DNA of 64,000 nucleotides from assembly GCA_002363865.1 (NCBI GenBank), contig DEWY01000006.1, forward strand, positions 496,001 to 560,000, in the 5' to 3' direction. Shown piece after piece: positions 52,469 through 60,512 of the stretch. The notes under the pieces were generated by a model. That model had not been told where the DNA came from and ran no database searches. It saw only the letters and a program-made list of their open reading frames with translations. The DNA is from Caulobacteraceae bacterium UBA3198 (lineage in GTDB: Bacteria; Pseudomonadota; Alphaproteobacteria; Caulobacterales; Caulobacteraceae). The position numbers and the translations under genes were made by a program. The stretch's first letter is position 1, and each line of letters starts with the position of its first letter.

Positions 52469-52633
52469 TCAGGGCTTTTCGGTCTGACCGGCCTCCTTGG
52501 GAAGCTCTTCGGTCTGGCCGGTCACTTCCGACGCCCGACCGGTGCGCTCGACCTGTTCTTCCTGGCTACGCACCGGGGGCTCCGGCGGCGGGTTCTCCAC
52601 GGGGGTGTGGCGCTTGGTGTCTTGATCGCTCAT
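52469..52633 (-). CDS. Small acidic hypothetical protein
   Basis: A 54-residue, highly charged protein with repeated Glu, Gln, Thr and Pro (for example PVENPPPEPPVRSQEEQVERTG). It should be disordered. A good ribosome site (AGGGAG, 8 nt before the ATG) supports it, and the start codon also removes a longer, spurious upstream frame. I do not recognise it. It lies between the thioesterase gene and the divergent cytochrome b gene. Confidence 0.6.
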   Translation of the reverse strand: MSDQDTKRHTPVENPPPEPPVRSQEEQVERTGRASEVTGQTEELPKEAGQTEKP

Positions 52634-52760
52634 CGCTTGGATCTCCCTGGCTGGTTGAACCAGGACAGCGTGCGGGGCCGCGAGGCGTTCCGACGGCGCC
52701 GCTGTAACGCCGCGCGCCGATCGGCCGTAGTGTCTGGCAGATGGCGACGGAGGCGGCCCC

Positions 52761-53570
52761 TTGGACGACCCGATCAATCCCGTCAGGACCCGCCCGCGGC
52801 ACAGCCTGCTGGTGCGCCTGACCCACTGGATCAATGTTCTGGTGCTGCTGGTCCTGCTGGGCAGCGGCCTGCAGATCTTCAACGCTCATCCGGCCCTCTA
52901 TTGGGGCCACGCCTCGACCTTCGCTGAGCCCTGGGTCGCCATGACCGCCGAACCCAAGGGCCAGCGCCTGGCCGGCTACACCCAAGTGGGCGGGCTGAAG
53001 GTGGAGACCACCGGCCTGCTTGGCCTGTCGGACGGCCAGCGGCGGGGTTTCCCGGCCTGGGCCACCCTGCCTGGTTACCGGTCCCTGGCCGAGGGGCGCC
53101 GCTGGCACTTCTTCTTCGCCTGGCTGTTTGTCTTCAACGGCCTGGCCTACCTGGCCTGGGGCCTGGCCAGCGGCCATTTCCGGCGTGATCTCGCGCCGCG
53201 CCGGGCGGAGCTCAGCCCCCGCCACCTGTGGACGGAGATCCGGGATCATCTGGCCCTGCGGTTTCCCCGCGGCCACTACAACACCCTGCAGAAGGCGGCC
53301 TATCTGGCAGTCATCTTCGGCCTGCTGCCCCTGATGGTGCTGAGCGGTCTGGGCATGTCGCCCGGCGTCAACGCCGCCTGGCCCTGGACCTTCGAGCTGT
53401 TCGGCGGCCGACAGTCGGCCCGGACCGTCCACTTTCTCAGCGCCATGGCCATCGTCGCCTTCGTGCTGGTCCATATCGCCATGGTCCTGGCGTCTGGACC
53501 CCTGCGCCAGCTGCGAGCCATGATCACCGGCGGTGAGGCCCCGCCGCCGGCTCCGGGAGCGCATCCATGA
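52761..53570 (+). CDS. Cytochrome b561/Ni-hydrogenase-type membrane subunit
   Basis: A 269-residue cytochrome b with four main membrane helices. Haem-ligand histidines are in the first helix (LVRLTHWINVLVLLVLLGSGLQI), the second (RRWHFFFAWLFVFNGLAYLAWG) and the last two (NTLQKAAYLAVIFGLLPL and RTVHFLSAMAIVAFVLVHIAMVL). The start is a TTG preceded by GGAGG, since no ATG in frame precedes the conserved segment. It overlaps the next gene by 4 bp and probably takes electrons to or from that molybdoenzyme. Confidence 0.92.
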   Translation: MDDPINPVRTRPRHSLLVRLTHWINVLVLLVLLGSGLQIFNAHPALYWGHASTFAEPWVAMTAEPKGQRLAGYTQVGGLKVETTGLLGLSDGQRRGFPAWATLPGYRSLAEGRRWHFFFAWLFVFNGLAYLAWGLASGHFRRDLAPRRAELSPRHLWTEIRDHLALRFPRGHYNTLQKAAYLAVIFGLLPLMVLSGLGMSPGVNAAWPWTFELFGGRQSARTVHFLSAMAIVAFVLVHIAMVLASGPLRQLRAMITGGEAPPPAPGAHP

Positions 53571-54343
53571 CCTCGATCCCCCGCCGCGGGCTGCTGGCCG
53601 GCGCCGGCTCGGCCCTGCTGGGCCTCACCCTGGCCGGCTGCGACCAGATCGGCCGCAATCCCGGCGTCCGCGCCACCCTGGCCCGGGCCGAGGGCCTGAC
53701 CATGGCCGCCCAGCGCCTGATCCTGCCGCGCACGGCCCTGGCGCGGGAGTTTACGCCGGCCGACATCTCCCCGGACTTCCGCGCCAATGGCAGCCTGCGG
53801 CCGGCCGGGACCGCCTACCAGAACCTGGTCGCCAACGATTTCGCCGACTGGCGGCTGGAGATCGGCGGGCTGGTGGAACGCCCCCTGTCCCTCGGCCTGG
53901 CCGACCTCCGCGCACGGCCGGCCCGCACCCAGATCACCCGCCACGACTGCGTCGAGGGCTGGAGCAGCATCGGCCAATGGACCGGGGCCAGGCTTTCGGC
54001 CCTGCTGGAGGAGGCCGGCCTCAAGCCTGAGGCCAACTACATCGTCTTCCACTGCGCCGACCGGCTGGACACCTTCGCCGAGGGCGACCGGGGGCTCTAT
54101 TACGAGAGCATCGACCTGGTCGACGCCTTCCACGAACAGACCATCCTGGCCTACCAGATGAACGGCGCGGACCTGCCGGTGAAACACGGGGCGCCCCTGC
54201 GTCTGCGGGTCGAGCGCCAGCTCGGCTACAAGCACGCCAAATATGTCATGCGCATCGAGGCGGTGGAGAGCTTCGCCCACATCGCCGGGGGCCAGGGCGG
54301 CTTCTGGGAGGATCGCGGCTACGAGTGGTACGCCGGCATCTGA
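53567..54343 (+). CDS. Tat-exported lipoprotein molybdopterin oxidoreductase
   Basis: A 258-residue protein of the sulfite-oxidase fold (Pfam Oxidored_molyb, MsrP-like). The N-terminus has twin arginines (RRGLLAGAG) and a lipobox LAGC (Cys25), indicating Tat export and anchoring as a lipoprotein. The molybdenum-ligating Cys128 lies in TRHDCVEGWSS. The later YESIDLVDAFHEQTILAYQMNGADLPVKHGAPLRL block is conserved in the family. It starts in an ATGA overlap with the cytochrome b gene, so the pair resembles MsrPQ in logic but has a different type of cytochrome subunit. Confidence 0.93.
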   Translation: MTSIPRRGLLAGAGSALLGLTLAGCDQIGRNPGVRATLARAEGLTMAAQRLILPRTALAREFTPADISPDFRANGSLRPAGTAYQNLVANDFADWRLEIGGLVERPLSLGLADLRARPARTQITRHDCVEGWSSIGQWTGARLSALLEEAGLKPEANYIVFHCADRLDTFAEGDRGLYYESIDLVDAFHEQTILAYQMNGADLPVKHGAPLRLRVERQLGYKHAKYVMRIEAVESFAHIAGGQGGFWEDRGYEWYAGI

Positions 54344-54379
54344 GGGCGGCGGGGCTTACCTCGTCCGGCCTGAAGGCCT

Positions 54380-55168
54380 ATGTCGGATGATCGCCACCTG
54401 TTTGCCGGAGATCGCCCCATGCTGCTTCACCTGTCCACCTGGTCCGAGGTCGAGGGCTTCCTGGAGCGCTCGAAGACAGTGGTCGTTCCCATCGGCTCCA
54501 ACGAGCAGCATGGCCCCACCGGCCTGCTGGGCACCGACTGGCTGTGCCCAGAGATCATCGCCCATGAGGCCCAGAAGAGCGGCGACATCCTGGTGGCGCC
54601 CACCTTCAACATCGGCATGGCCCAGCATCATCTGGGCTTCCCGGGCACCATCTCCCTGCGGCCCTCGACCTTCATCGCCGCCATCGGTGACTGGTGCCGA
54701 TCGCTCTCGGCCCACGGGTTCGAGAAGATCTATTTCCTCAACGGCCACGGGGGGAACGTCGCCACCATCGAGGCCGCCTTTTCCGAGCTCTATGCCGAGG
54801 CGAGCTTCGCGGGCAAACCCCGGGGCTTTGCCTGCAAGCTGAAGAACTGGTGGGAGCTGAAGGGCGTCCTGGCCCTGGCCAACAGCCAGTTCCCCAGCGG
54901 CCACGGCAGCCATGCGACGCCGTCAGAGATCGCGGTCACCCAGTGGGCCTATCCCGACGCCATCAAGACCGCTGACTATACGCCCAGGATCGCGCCCACC
55001 GGCCCGATCCGCGAGGCGCTGGACTTCCGCGCCCGCTATCCCGACGGCCGCATGGGCTCTGACCCGGCCCAGGCCACCCCGGAAAAGGGCGGAGAGCTGG
55101 TGCGCATGGCCGCGACGGGCCTGCTGGAGGATGTGGCGGCCTTTGCCGCCGAGACGTCGCCCGCCTGA
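54380..55168 (+). CDS. Creatininase family protein
   Basis: A 262-residue metal-dependent amidohydrolase. The metal-binding sites are visible: VPIGSNEQHGPTGLLGTDW (Glu, His, Asp) and FLNGHGGN, with GSHATPSEIAVTQ late in the chain. Members include creatinine amidohydrolase and the PQQ- or mycofactocin-type MftE; assignment here is uncertain. A second ATG 13 codons further on (MLLHLSTW) could be the real start, since the conserved sequence begins there. It follows the molybdoenzyme by 36 bp. Confidence 0.88.
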   Translation: MSDDRHLFAGDRPMLLHLSTWSEVEGFLERSKTVVVPIGSNEQHGPTGLLGTDWLCPEIIAHEAQKSGDILVAPTFNIGMAQHHLGFPGTISLRPSTFIAAIGDWCRSLSAHGFEKIYFLNGHGGNVATIEAAFSELYAEASFAGKPRGFACKLKNWWELKGVLALANSQFPSGHGSHATPSEIAVTQWAYPDAIKTADYTPRIAPTGPIREALDFRARYPDGRMGSDPAQATPEKGGELVRMAATGLLEDVAAFAAETSPA

Positions 55169-55181
55169 CCTTGCGGGGCGC

Positions 55182-56414
55182 CTAGAAGCCGTTGCTGGAG
55201 GGGATGGCCAGGCGCGGCGGGGCGCGCTTGACCCGGCCGACCCAGTCCAGATCCTCGGCCGGGGTCAGGCCCTCGGCCTGGGCGATCACGGCGTCCGGCT
55301 GGGCGATGATCTCGTGCTGGAGGGACGCCACCTCGATCACCTGCACCTCGGCGACGGCCTTGTCCTCGCCCGAGCCGGCGACGCCGGTCGGGGCCAGGGT
55401 CTCCATGTCCTCGGCCAGGGTGGCGATCTCCACCAGGCCGGGGCCTGAGATGCGGTTCAGCGCCGCCACCTGGAAGCCCACGGACTCATCGCCCCCATAG
55501 GCCCCGCCAAAGGCGCCGGGCAGACCCCAGCCGCCCATCCAGCGGTAGAAGATATGGGCCCCGACCGTGGCCACCTTCATCAGGCTGGGGCTCCAATAGG
55601 GAGCCACATAGTTGGCGTGATAATGGGTGGCGTTGCCGACCCCCTTCATCACATAGCCCGACAGGGCGGCCTCGGCGATCTGCCGCGCGCGGGTCCAGCC
55701 CTCGGCCTCCGGCGGCCGCCCCAGGGCGCCGTCGCAGGTGAAGGTGAACTGGCAGCCGGTGGTGCGGTTGGAGCCCTGGAAGACCACGCCGCAGACGGAA
55801 TTGGGATAGGCCGGATGGCGGACCCGGTTCAGCACCACCTGGGCCACAGCCCGCTGGCCGTCCAAGCTCTCATAGCGGGCTTCGTAATAGACGGCCGCAG
55901 CCAGGCAATCCAGCGCGCGGGCCTGATGCAGCGAGCCGCCGGAGATGCGGAACGGCCGGGCGGCCGGATTGGGCAGGGTGGATGTGGGGTTGGCGGCGTT
56001 CCACAGGCGCGCCTGGCCCTCGTCCATGTCCTGCAGGCGCAGGATGGCCGGTTCCGGCGCGCCGCCGTCCAGGGCGTTCATGACCCCGGTCTCCCGGTCG
56101 ACCCGGGCGAAGGCCGGCGTGATCTCATGCGGGGCGAAGCGGTCGGCGAGACTGCGCATGGCCGGGTCCATGGCGCCGGCCAGGCGCTCCAGGGCCGCGG
56201 CGTCGATCTGCCCGTCGGTCAGCTTGGCCAGACGCAGCCCGGTGCGCTCGCCGCCCATATAGGGCGCGGCCACGGCCAGCCCACCGGCCAGCACGGCGAC
56301 CAGGAAGACCTGGAGGCCCGCCAGATGGTGATGACGATGTTCGGTGTCGAAAAACCGACGAAACTTCAGCACGCTCAGCTCCCTGACGCGCCCACCCCCG
56401 TCACCGCTTCCCAT
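55182..56414 (-). CDS. SleB/CwlJ-type cell wall hydrolase
   Basis: A 410-residue protein. A membrane helix (about 32-52) follows a short basic cytoplasmic segment, then a spacer, and then the Hydrolase_2 (SleB) domain at about 165-290: CLAAAVYYEARYESLDGQRAVAQVVLNRVRHPAYPNSVCGVVFQGS, with the catalytic Glu in YYEAR, and CQFTFTCDG. Outside spore-formers this domain is a lytic transglycosylase-like wall enzyme. An acidic C-terminal tail of about 120 residues follows. A GTG 14 codons downstream is an alternative start. Confidence 0.9.
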   Translation of the reverse strand: MGSGDGGGRVRELSVLKFRRFFDTEHRHHHLAGLQVFLVAVLAGGLAVAAPYMGGERTGLRLAKLTDGQIDAAALERLAGAMDPAMRSLADRFAPHEITPAFARVDRETGVMNALDGGAPEPAILRLQDMDEGQARLWNAANPTSTLPNPAARPFRISGGSLHQARALDCLAAAVYYEARYESLDGQRAVAQVVLNRVRHPAYPNSVCGVVFQGSNRTTGCQFTFTCDGALGRPPEAEGWTRARQIAEAALSGYVMKGVGNATHYHANYVAPYWSPSLMKVATVGAHIFYRWMGGWGLPGAFGGAYGGDESVGFQVAALNRISGPGLVEIATLAEDMETLAPTGVAGSGEDKAVAEVQVIEVASLQHEIIAQPDAVIAQAEGLTPAEDLDWVGRVKRAPPRLAIPSSNGF

Positions 56415-56512
56415 AGGCCTGGAGGCGCCCGATTTCCAGCGGATTCGGAACGTCGGTTTCCAGAATTGACCCAGTTCAGGCGCGCGTGTCGCAGCAGGCG
56501 CCTTCCGCTGGC

Positions 56513-56548
56513 AAAATGGGCGCCGGGTCGGCCGAAGCGGCCGGCGCG
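56513..56548 (-). terminator. Probable terminator of the methyltransferase gene
   Basis: GCGCCGG (56521-56527) pairs with CCGGCGC (56542-56548); an alternative inner pair is CGGCCG/CGGCCG around AAG. On the minus strand the stem is followed by CCATTTTGCC. It begins 2 bp after the stop of the gene at 56551-57267. Confidence 0.55.
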
Positions 56549-56550
56549 GT

Positions 56551-57267
56551 CTAGCGGGGGATTTCGGCGATCTTGGTCAGGGCCACCTGGCGATAGACAG
56601 CGCTGATCTCGAAATAGTGGCGGAAGACGCCGTGGAAGCGGTCCACCGCCTGTTTGACGCCCGGCCCGCCGATCTCACTCTCGTCATGCCAGTAGTCGTC
56701 CAGCACCATCATGCCACCGACCTCCAGCAGGGCCGCGCAATAGGCGAGGTCCACCATCACCGCCCAGGCGGTGTGACTGCCGTCCACATAGATCAGGTCA
56801 TAGCGCTCGCCGCGCTCCAGCATCTTGGGCAGCTCGTAGGTGGAAAAGCCCTTGTGGGTGGTCAGGCCGGTGAAGCCGAGCTTGCCCACGTTGCGGTGAA
56901 ACCGCGGCTCGACCGCGTGGTACTTTTCTTCCGGGTTCAGCGCCTCGTCGAACCACGGGTCGATGACCGTCACATCCAGCTTGGCCGGCAAGAGCCAGTC
57001 CATGAAGGCCAGGTTGCGGCCCTCATAGGCGCCGATTTCCAGATAGCGGATCTGGCCGCGGGTGGCGGCGAAGTCCCGCAGCAGGGGCGCCACATAGGGG
57101 ATGTTGTTGTCGGCCCACTCGGTGGTGAACTCAAAGCCCATGGCCTGACAGTGGGCGGCGAAGGCGGCCGCATCCTGGCTGGACCGGGGCTTGCCCAGCA
57201 TGGTCTGGGCGAACTGGGGCGCAAAGCGGCCATTGAGGGTGGCGAGCGCGCGGATCGGATCGGCCAA
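56551..57267 (-). CDS. Class I methyltransferase (methyltransferase-24 type)
   Basis: A 238-residue protein with a methyltransferase core. Motif I is IRYLEIGAYEGRNLAFM (about 73-89), followed by LDVTVIDPWFDEA and the DLIYVDGSHTAWAVMVDLAYCAALLEVGGMMVLDDYW segment that is typical of the class-24 family, which acts on sugars or small molecules. The N-terminal 70 residues hold a helical lead-in (FAAHCQAMGFEFTTEW). Target unknown. A terminator-like hairpin follows. Confidence 0.85.
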   Translation of the reverse strand: MADPIRALATLNGRFAPQFAQTMLGKPRSSQDAAAFAAHCQAMGFEFTTEWADNNIPYVAPLLRDFAATRGQIRYLEIGAYEGRNLAFMDWLLPAKLDVTVIDPWFDEALNPEEKYHAVEPRFHRNVGKLGFTGLTTHKGFSTYELPKMLERGERYDLIYVDGSHTAWAVMVDLAYCAALLEVGGMMVLDDYWHDESEIGGPGVKQAVDRFHGVFRHYFEISAVYRQVALTKIAEIPR

Positions 57268-57448
57268 GACGAAAGCTCCATCGAAGGTCTCCGTCTGGCA
57301 TAGCCGCCAAGCCGTTAAGGAAGGGTCGCGAGCGCCCCGCGATCAAACGGCGCATCCTTTTTTGTCCCACCCTTTGTCGGGGCGCGGAGGGCTGTATCGT
57401 CCTCGGTTCATGGACCGGCCGCCGCTGGCCGATAGAGGGAGATGTGCG

Positions 57449-57874
57449 ATGCGGGTGATGGTGTTCGTCAAGGCGACGGCCGACAGCGAGGCCGGGATCA
57501 TGCCCGGCAGCGACCTGCTGGAGGCCATGGGCCGCTATAACGAGCTCCTGGTGGAGGCCGGGATCATGAAGGAGGGCGACGGCCTCAAGCCCACCTCCTA
57601 CGGCAAGCGGGTGGCCTTCGACGGCGAGGCCCGCACCGTCATCGACGGCCCCTTCGCCGAGACCAAGGAGGTGGTGGCCGGCTACTGGATTTGGGAGGTC
57701 AAGGACATGGAGGAGGCCGTGGCCTGGGTGAAGCGCTGCCCCAACCCCATGCCCGGTCCCAGCGAGATCGAAATCCGGCCCTTCTACGAAATGTCGGACT
57801 TCGACTCGATCATGACCCCGGAAGCCGAAGCCGTGCACGGCCGCGTGGCCGACAAGCTGGCGGGCCAGGGTTAG
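57449..57874 (+). CDS. YciI-like (DGPF-domain) protein
   Basis: A 141-residue protein of the YCII/DGPF type. The DGPF core is visible as TVIDGPFAETKEVVAGYWIWEVKDMEEAVAWVKRCPNP. Such proteins form ferredoxin-like dimers and often accompany sigma factors, though none is near here. GAGGGAGATG provides the ribosome site. It lies upstream of a repeat cluster. Confidence 0.9.
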   Translation: MRVMVFVKATADSEAGIMPGSDLLEAMGRYNELLVEAGIMKEGDGLKPTSYGKRVAFDGEARTVIDGPFAETKEVVAGYWIWEVKDMEEAVAWVKRCPNPMPGPSEIEIRPFYEMSDFDSIMTPEAEAVHGRVADKLAGQG

Positions 57875-57892
57875 GGGCCCTGCGACCGCCCT

Positions 57893-58002
57893 CGTCATTC
57901 GAGGCCGCTCCGCGGCGCCTCAGGATGAGGGCGAATGATGGGATTCGGCCCGCACCCACCCCCTCATCCTGAGGTGCGAGCGCCAGCGAGCCTCGAAGGA
58001 CG
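57893..58002. repeat. Inverted pair of CCTCATCCTGAGG-type intergenic repeats
   Basis: Two related copies face each other. The right one (57962-58002) reads CCTCATCCTGAGG, then a hairpin with GCGAG/CGAG..., and ends CCTCGAAGGACG. The left one (57893-57930) is the reverse complement of the same type, with CCTCATCCTGAGG at one end and CCTCGAATGACG at the other. Repeats of this kind are widespread between genes in alphaproteobacteria. They adjoin a cloverleaf copy. Confidence 0.8.
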
Positions 58003-58015
58003 CAACGCCCCTCCC

Positions 58016-58104
58016 CCGTCACCCCCGGGCTTGACCCGGGGGTCCATGCACACCGCGGCTGGCCCGGTGTTCATGGATGGTCGGATCAAGTCCGACCATG
58101 ACGG
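58016..58104 (-). repeat. Cloverleaf repeat, copy 3 (inverted)
   Basis: The same element as at 7175 and 37099, in the opposite orientation. The outer stem is CCGTCA (58016-58021) with TGACGG (58099-58104). The first hairpin is CCCCCGGG (58022-58029) with CCCGGGGG (58035-58042). The middle arm is TCCATGCACACC (58043-58054) with GGTGTTCATGGA (58066-58077). The last hairpin is ATGGTCGGA (58077-58085) with TCCGACCAT (58091-58099), loop TCAAG. It lies between the convergent YciI-like and nitrilase genes. Confidence 0.9.
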
Positions 58105-58136
58105 CTGGTTGGCGGATGGTCCTGGGAGCGCCCTCG

Positions 58137-58865
58137 TCAAAATCCGGGGACGTCGACCACCAATAGGCCTGGACCATCTAGCGGCAGCTGCGCGACGACC
58201 TCGCCCGCGGGATCAAGCAGAGCGGTCGGCCCCCAGGCCACGCCGTCGCCCTGGGCGCCGGTGACGTCGGCCGAAAGGCACCACAGCCCTGTCTCCCGGC
58301 AGCGATCGCCCCGCACGGGATTGTGCCGGTCCTTCCAGTCCAGGGCGATGGCCCGCGGCAGCATGTTGTTGGCCGGACAGACCAGAAGGCTTGCGCCCTG
58401 GTCGGCCACCTTCTGCGCGGCCTCAGGGAAGTTGGTGTCAAAGCAGATATTGATCCCGAAGCGCAGGCCGCCAGCCTCAAAGACGGCGCAGTCCTCGCCT
58501 GGCGTAAACACCGTCTCACTCTTCAGAAGATGGGTCTTGCGATAGCGGCCGATCAGCCGGCGCCCCTCGATCACCACGGCGGTATTGTAGAGCCGCCCGC
58601 CTTCGGCCTCGATCAAACCCAGCACCAGCAGGGGACCGGCCTCCGGCAGCTGGCCCGCCACATCGGCGAAGGCCGACGATCCAAGGTCCAGGGCCGCCCG
58701 CCGGGCCGCTTCGGGCTCCACCAGATAGCCCTGCAGGAAAGCTTCGGGAAAACACAGCAAAGACGCCCCGGCGTCCTGCGCCTGTGCGATCGCCCCGCGG
58801 GCATAGGCCAAGGCGCCGGTCACATCCTCCCAGAAGACCGGCGTCTGGGCCGCGGCGATTTTCAC
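58137..58865 (-). CDS. Carbon-nitrogen hydrolase (nitrilase superfamily)
   Basis: A 242-residue nitrilase-fold amidase. The catalytic Glu41 (CFPEAFLQGY), Lys110 (RYRKTHL) and Cys141 (GINICFDTNFPE) are all present. Short members like this include omega-amidase and N-carbamoyl amidases; substrate unknown. Translation starts at a GTG overlapping the Rieske stop (GTGA), so it is the last gene of the tsaD-gpsA-YciI-Rieske-nitrilase chain. Confidence 0.93.
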   Translation of the reverse strand: MKIAAAQTPVFWEDVTGALAYARGAIAQAQDAGASLLCFPEAFLQGYLVEPEAARRAALDLGSSAFADVAGQLPEAGPLLVLGLIEAEGGRLYNTAVVIEGRRLIGRYRKTHLLKSETVFTPGEDCAVFEAGGLRFGINICFDTNFPEAAQKVADQGASLLVCPANNMLPRAIALDWKDRHNPVRGDRCRETGLWCLSADVTGAQGDGVAWGPTALLDPAGEVVAQLPLDGPGLLVVDVPGF

Positions 58866-59218
58866 GCCGTCACCACCCGCCCCTCGCGAACCTCCACTGG
58901 CCAGGGGCTGAGGTGTTCGCCGAAGCAGGGGCCGGCGACGCATTCGCCCGTCAGCGGCGTGAACAGGGCGCCGTGGCCGGCGCAGAGGATGTGGCGGTGG
59001 TCCCGCGTCAGGTAGCGGTCGTCGAGCGCCGACAGCGGCCAGCCGGCGTGGGGGCAGGAGTCCACATAGCCGCGGATCTCCTCGCCCACGCGGACCACGA
59101 CGCCGGCGAACATGGCGGCCTCGGCGCGAAATCGGAAGCTCTTGGCCCCGGGCTCTGTGATCTCGTCCAGGGCGCAGAGATCGGTCCCGGCGGCGGGTCT
59201 GGCGGGGTTGCCGCTCAA
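58862..59218 (-). CDS. Rieske [2Fe-2S] protein
   Basis: A 118-residue Rieske ferredoxin-like protein. Cluster ligands are Cys55 and His57 (DSCPHAGWPL) and Cys79 and His82 (LCAGHGALF). It has no signal or membrane segment and is therefore a soluble electron carrier or a stand-alone Rieske domain. It overlaps its neighbours on both sides by 4 bp. No oxygenase is adjacent, so its partner is unknown. Confidence 0.93.
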   Translation of the reverse strand: MSGNPARPAAGTDLCALDEITEPGAKSFRFRAEAAMFAGVVVRVGEEIRGYVDSCPHAGWPLSALDDRYLTRDHRHILCAGHGALFTPLTGECVAGPCFGEHLSPWPVEVREGRVVTA

Positions 59219-59502
59219 GCCAGGGCCCCGCGGGTGATCTTCATGGCCGAGATCTCCACCCGCTCGAAGACGCCGGCGGACTTGTAGGGATCAGCCGCGC
59301 TGAAGGCCTGAACCTCGGCCAGGGTTTCGGCCTCGTAGAGGATGAGCGAGCCGGCCATTTCGCCGGCCTCGTCGAGCAGGGGGCCGGCCAGTTTCACGCG
59401 CTCCAGGTGCTCGCCGATATAGGCCAGATGCGCCTCGCGCACGGCCATGCGCTCGGCGAGCGCATTCTTCTTGTCGAAGCACATCAGCACGAAAATGGTC
59501 AT
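59215..59502 (-). CDS. YciI family protein
   Basis: A 95-residue YciI protein. The family pattern is seen as FVLMCFDKKNALAERMAVREAHLAYIGEHLERVKLAGPLLDEAGEMAGSLILYEAETLAEVQAFSAADPY, with the expected His and Asp residues of the conserved pocket. Function unknown. It starts inside the gpsA stop (ATGA-type overlap at 59499-59502) and ends in a 4-bp overlap with the Rieske gene. Confidence 0.93.
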   Translation of the reverse strand: MTIFVLMCFDKKNALAERMAVREAHLAYIGEHLERVKLAGPLLDEAGEMAGSLILYEAETLAEVQAFSAADPYKSAGVFERVEISAMKITRGALA

Positions 59503-60512
59503 TCAGAATCCTCGCGTTCGTCTTTCAGGGGGCGGGAGAGCAGGCCAGCAATGGCCGCATCGACGCCAACCTCGCCGGCCAGGATGGCGGCCACGGCCTC
59601 ACAGATCGGGGTCTCGACCCCGAGCCTGGCCGCCAGCTGGCGCACGGCGGGCGCAGACGCCACCCCTTCGGCCACCGAGAGCTTGCCGGCCAGGGCCTGG
59701 TCAAGGGTCTGGCCGCCGCCCAGCGCCAGGCCGACGCTCATGTTTCGCGACTGGGGGCTGGAGCAGGTCAGCACCAGGTCGCCGAGGCCACAAAGGCCGG
59801 CGACGGTCTCGGGCTGACCGCCCAGGGCGACGGCCACCCGGGTCATTTCCGCAAAGCCGCGGGTGATGAGCGCCGCGTGCGCGCTGCGCCCCAGGCCGCG
59901 GCCCTCGACAATGCCGCAGGCGATGGCCAGCACATTCTTGATCGCCCCGCCCACCTCGGCGCCGATCATGTCCGGGGCGTAATAGGGGCGGAAGGCCGGC
60001 AGGGCGATGGCTTCGGCCAGCGCCCGACCCAGGGCCTCATCGGGACAGGCCAGGGTCACGGCGGTGGGCAGGCCCCGGGCCACCTCGCCGGCGAAGCTCG
60101 GTCCCGACAGCACGGCGGGGGCGGCGTCCGGCAGGGTCTCGGCCAGGACCTCCGTCATCAGCTTCAGCGAGCCCTGCTCCACCCCCTTGGCGCAGAGCAG
60201 GATCGGCAGGCCCGGCCGGGCGTGCGGGGCGAAGGCTGTGAGCGCGGCGCGCAGATGCTGGGCCGGCGCCACCATCAGGATCAGGTCGCTACCAGCCAGA
60301 TCAGACAGGTCGCCGGTGCAGACCAGGGCCTTGTCCAGGGGCACGCCCGGCAGGAACAGGCTGTTTTCGCCAGTCTCGCTGATGGCTGTGACCACCTCGG
60401 GCTCGCGAGCCCACAGGGTGGTGGAGAGCCCGGCCCGCAGGCAGACCTGGGCGAGCGCCGTGCCCCAGGCGCCGGCGCCGATGACTCCGGCGCGTTTCAT
60501 GGACTGGCTCAT
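59499..60512 (-). CDS. gpsA: Glycerol-3-phosphate dehydrogenase [NAD(P)+]
   Basis: A 337-residue GpsA that makes sn-glycerol-3-phosphate from DHAP for phospholipid synthesis. The NAD(P)-binding motif is GVIGAGAWGTALAQ (residues 9-22), the catalytic Lys lies in IKNVLAIACGIVEG, and GLGDLVLTCSSPQSRNMSVGLALGGG is a family hallmark. It overlaps tsaD upstream and the YciI gene downstream by 4 bp each. Confidence 0.96.
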   Translation of the reverse strand: MSQSMKRAGVIGAGAWGTALAQVCLRAGLSTTLWAREPEVVTAISETGENSLFLPGVPLDKALVCTGDLSDLAGSDLILMVAPAQHLRAALTAFAPHARPGLPILLCAKGVEQGSLKLMTEVLAETLPDAAPAVLSGPSFAGEVARGLPTAVTLACPDEALGRALAEAIALPAFRPYYAPDMIGAEVGGAIKNVLAIACGIVEGRGLGRSAHAALITRGFAEMTRVAVALGGQPETVAGLCGLGDLVLTCSSPQSRNMSVGLALGGGQTLDQALAGKLSVAEGVASAPAVRQLAARLGVETPICEAVAAILAGEVGVDAAIAGLLSRPLKDEREDSE

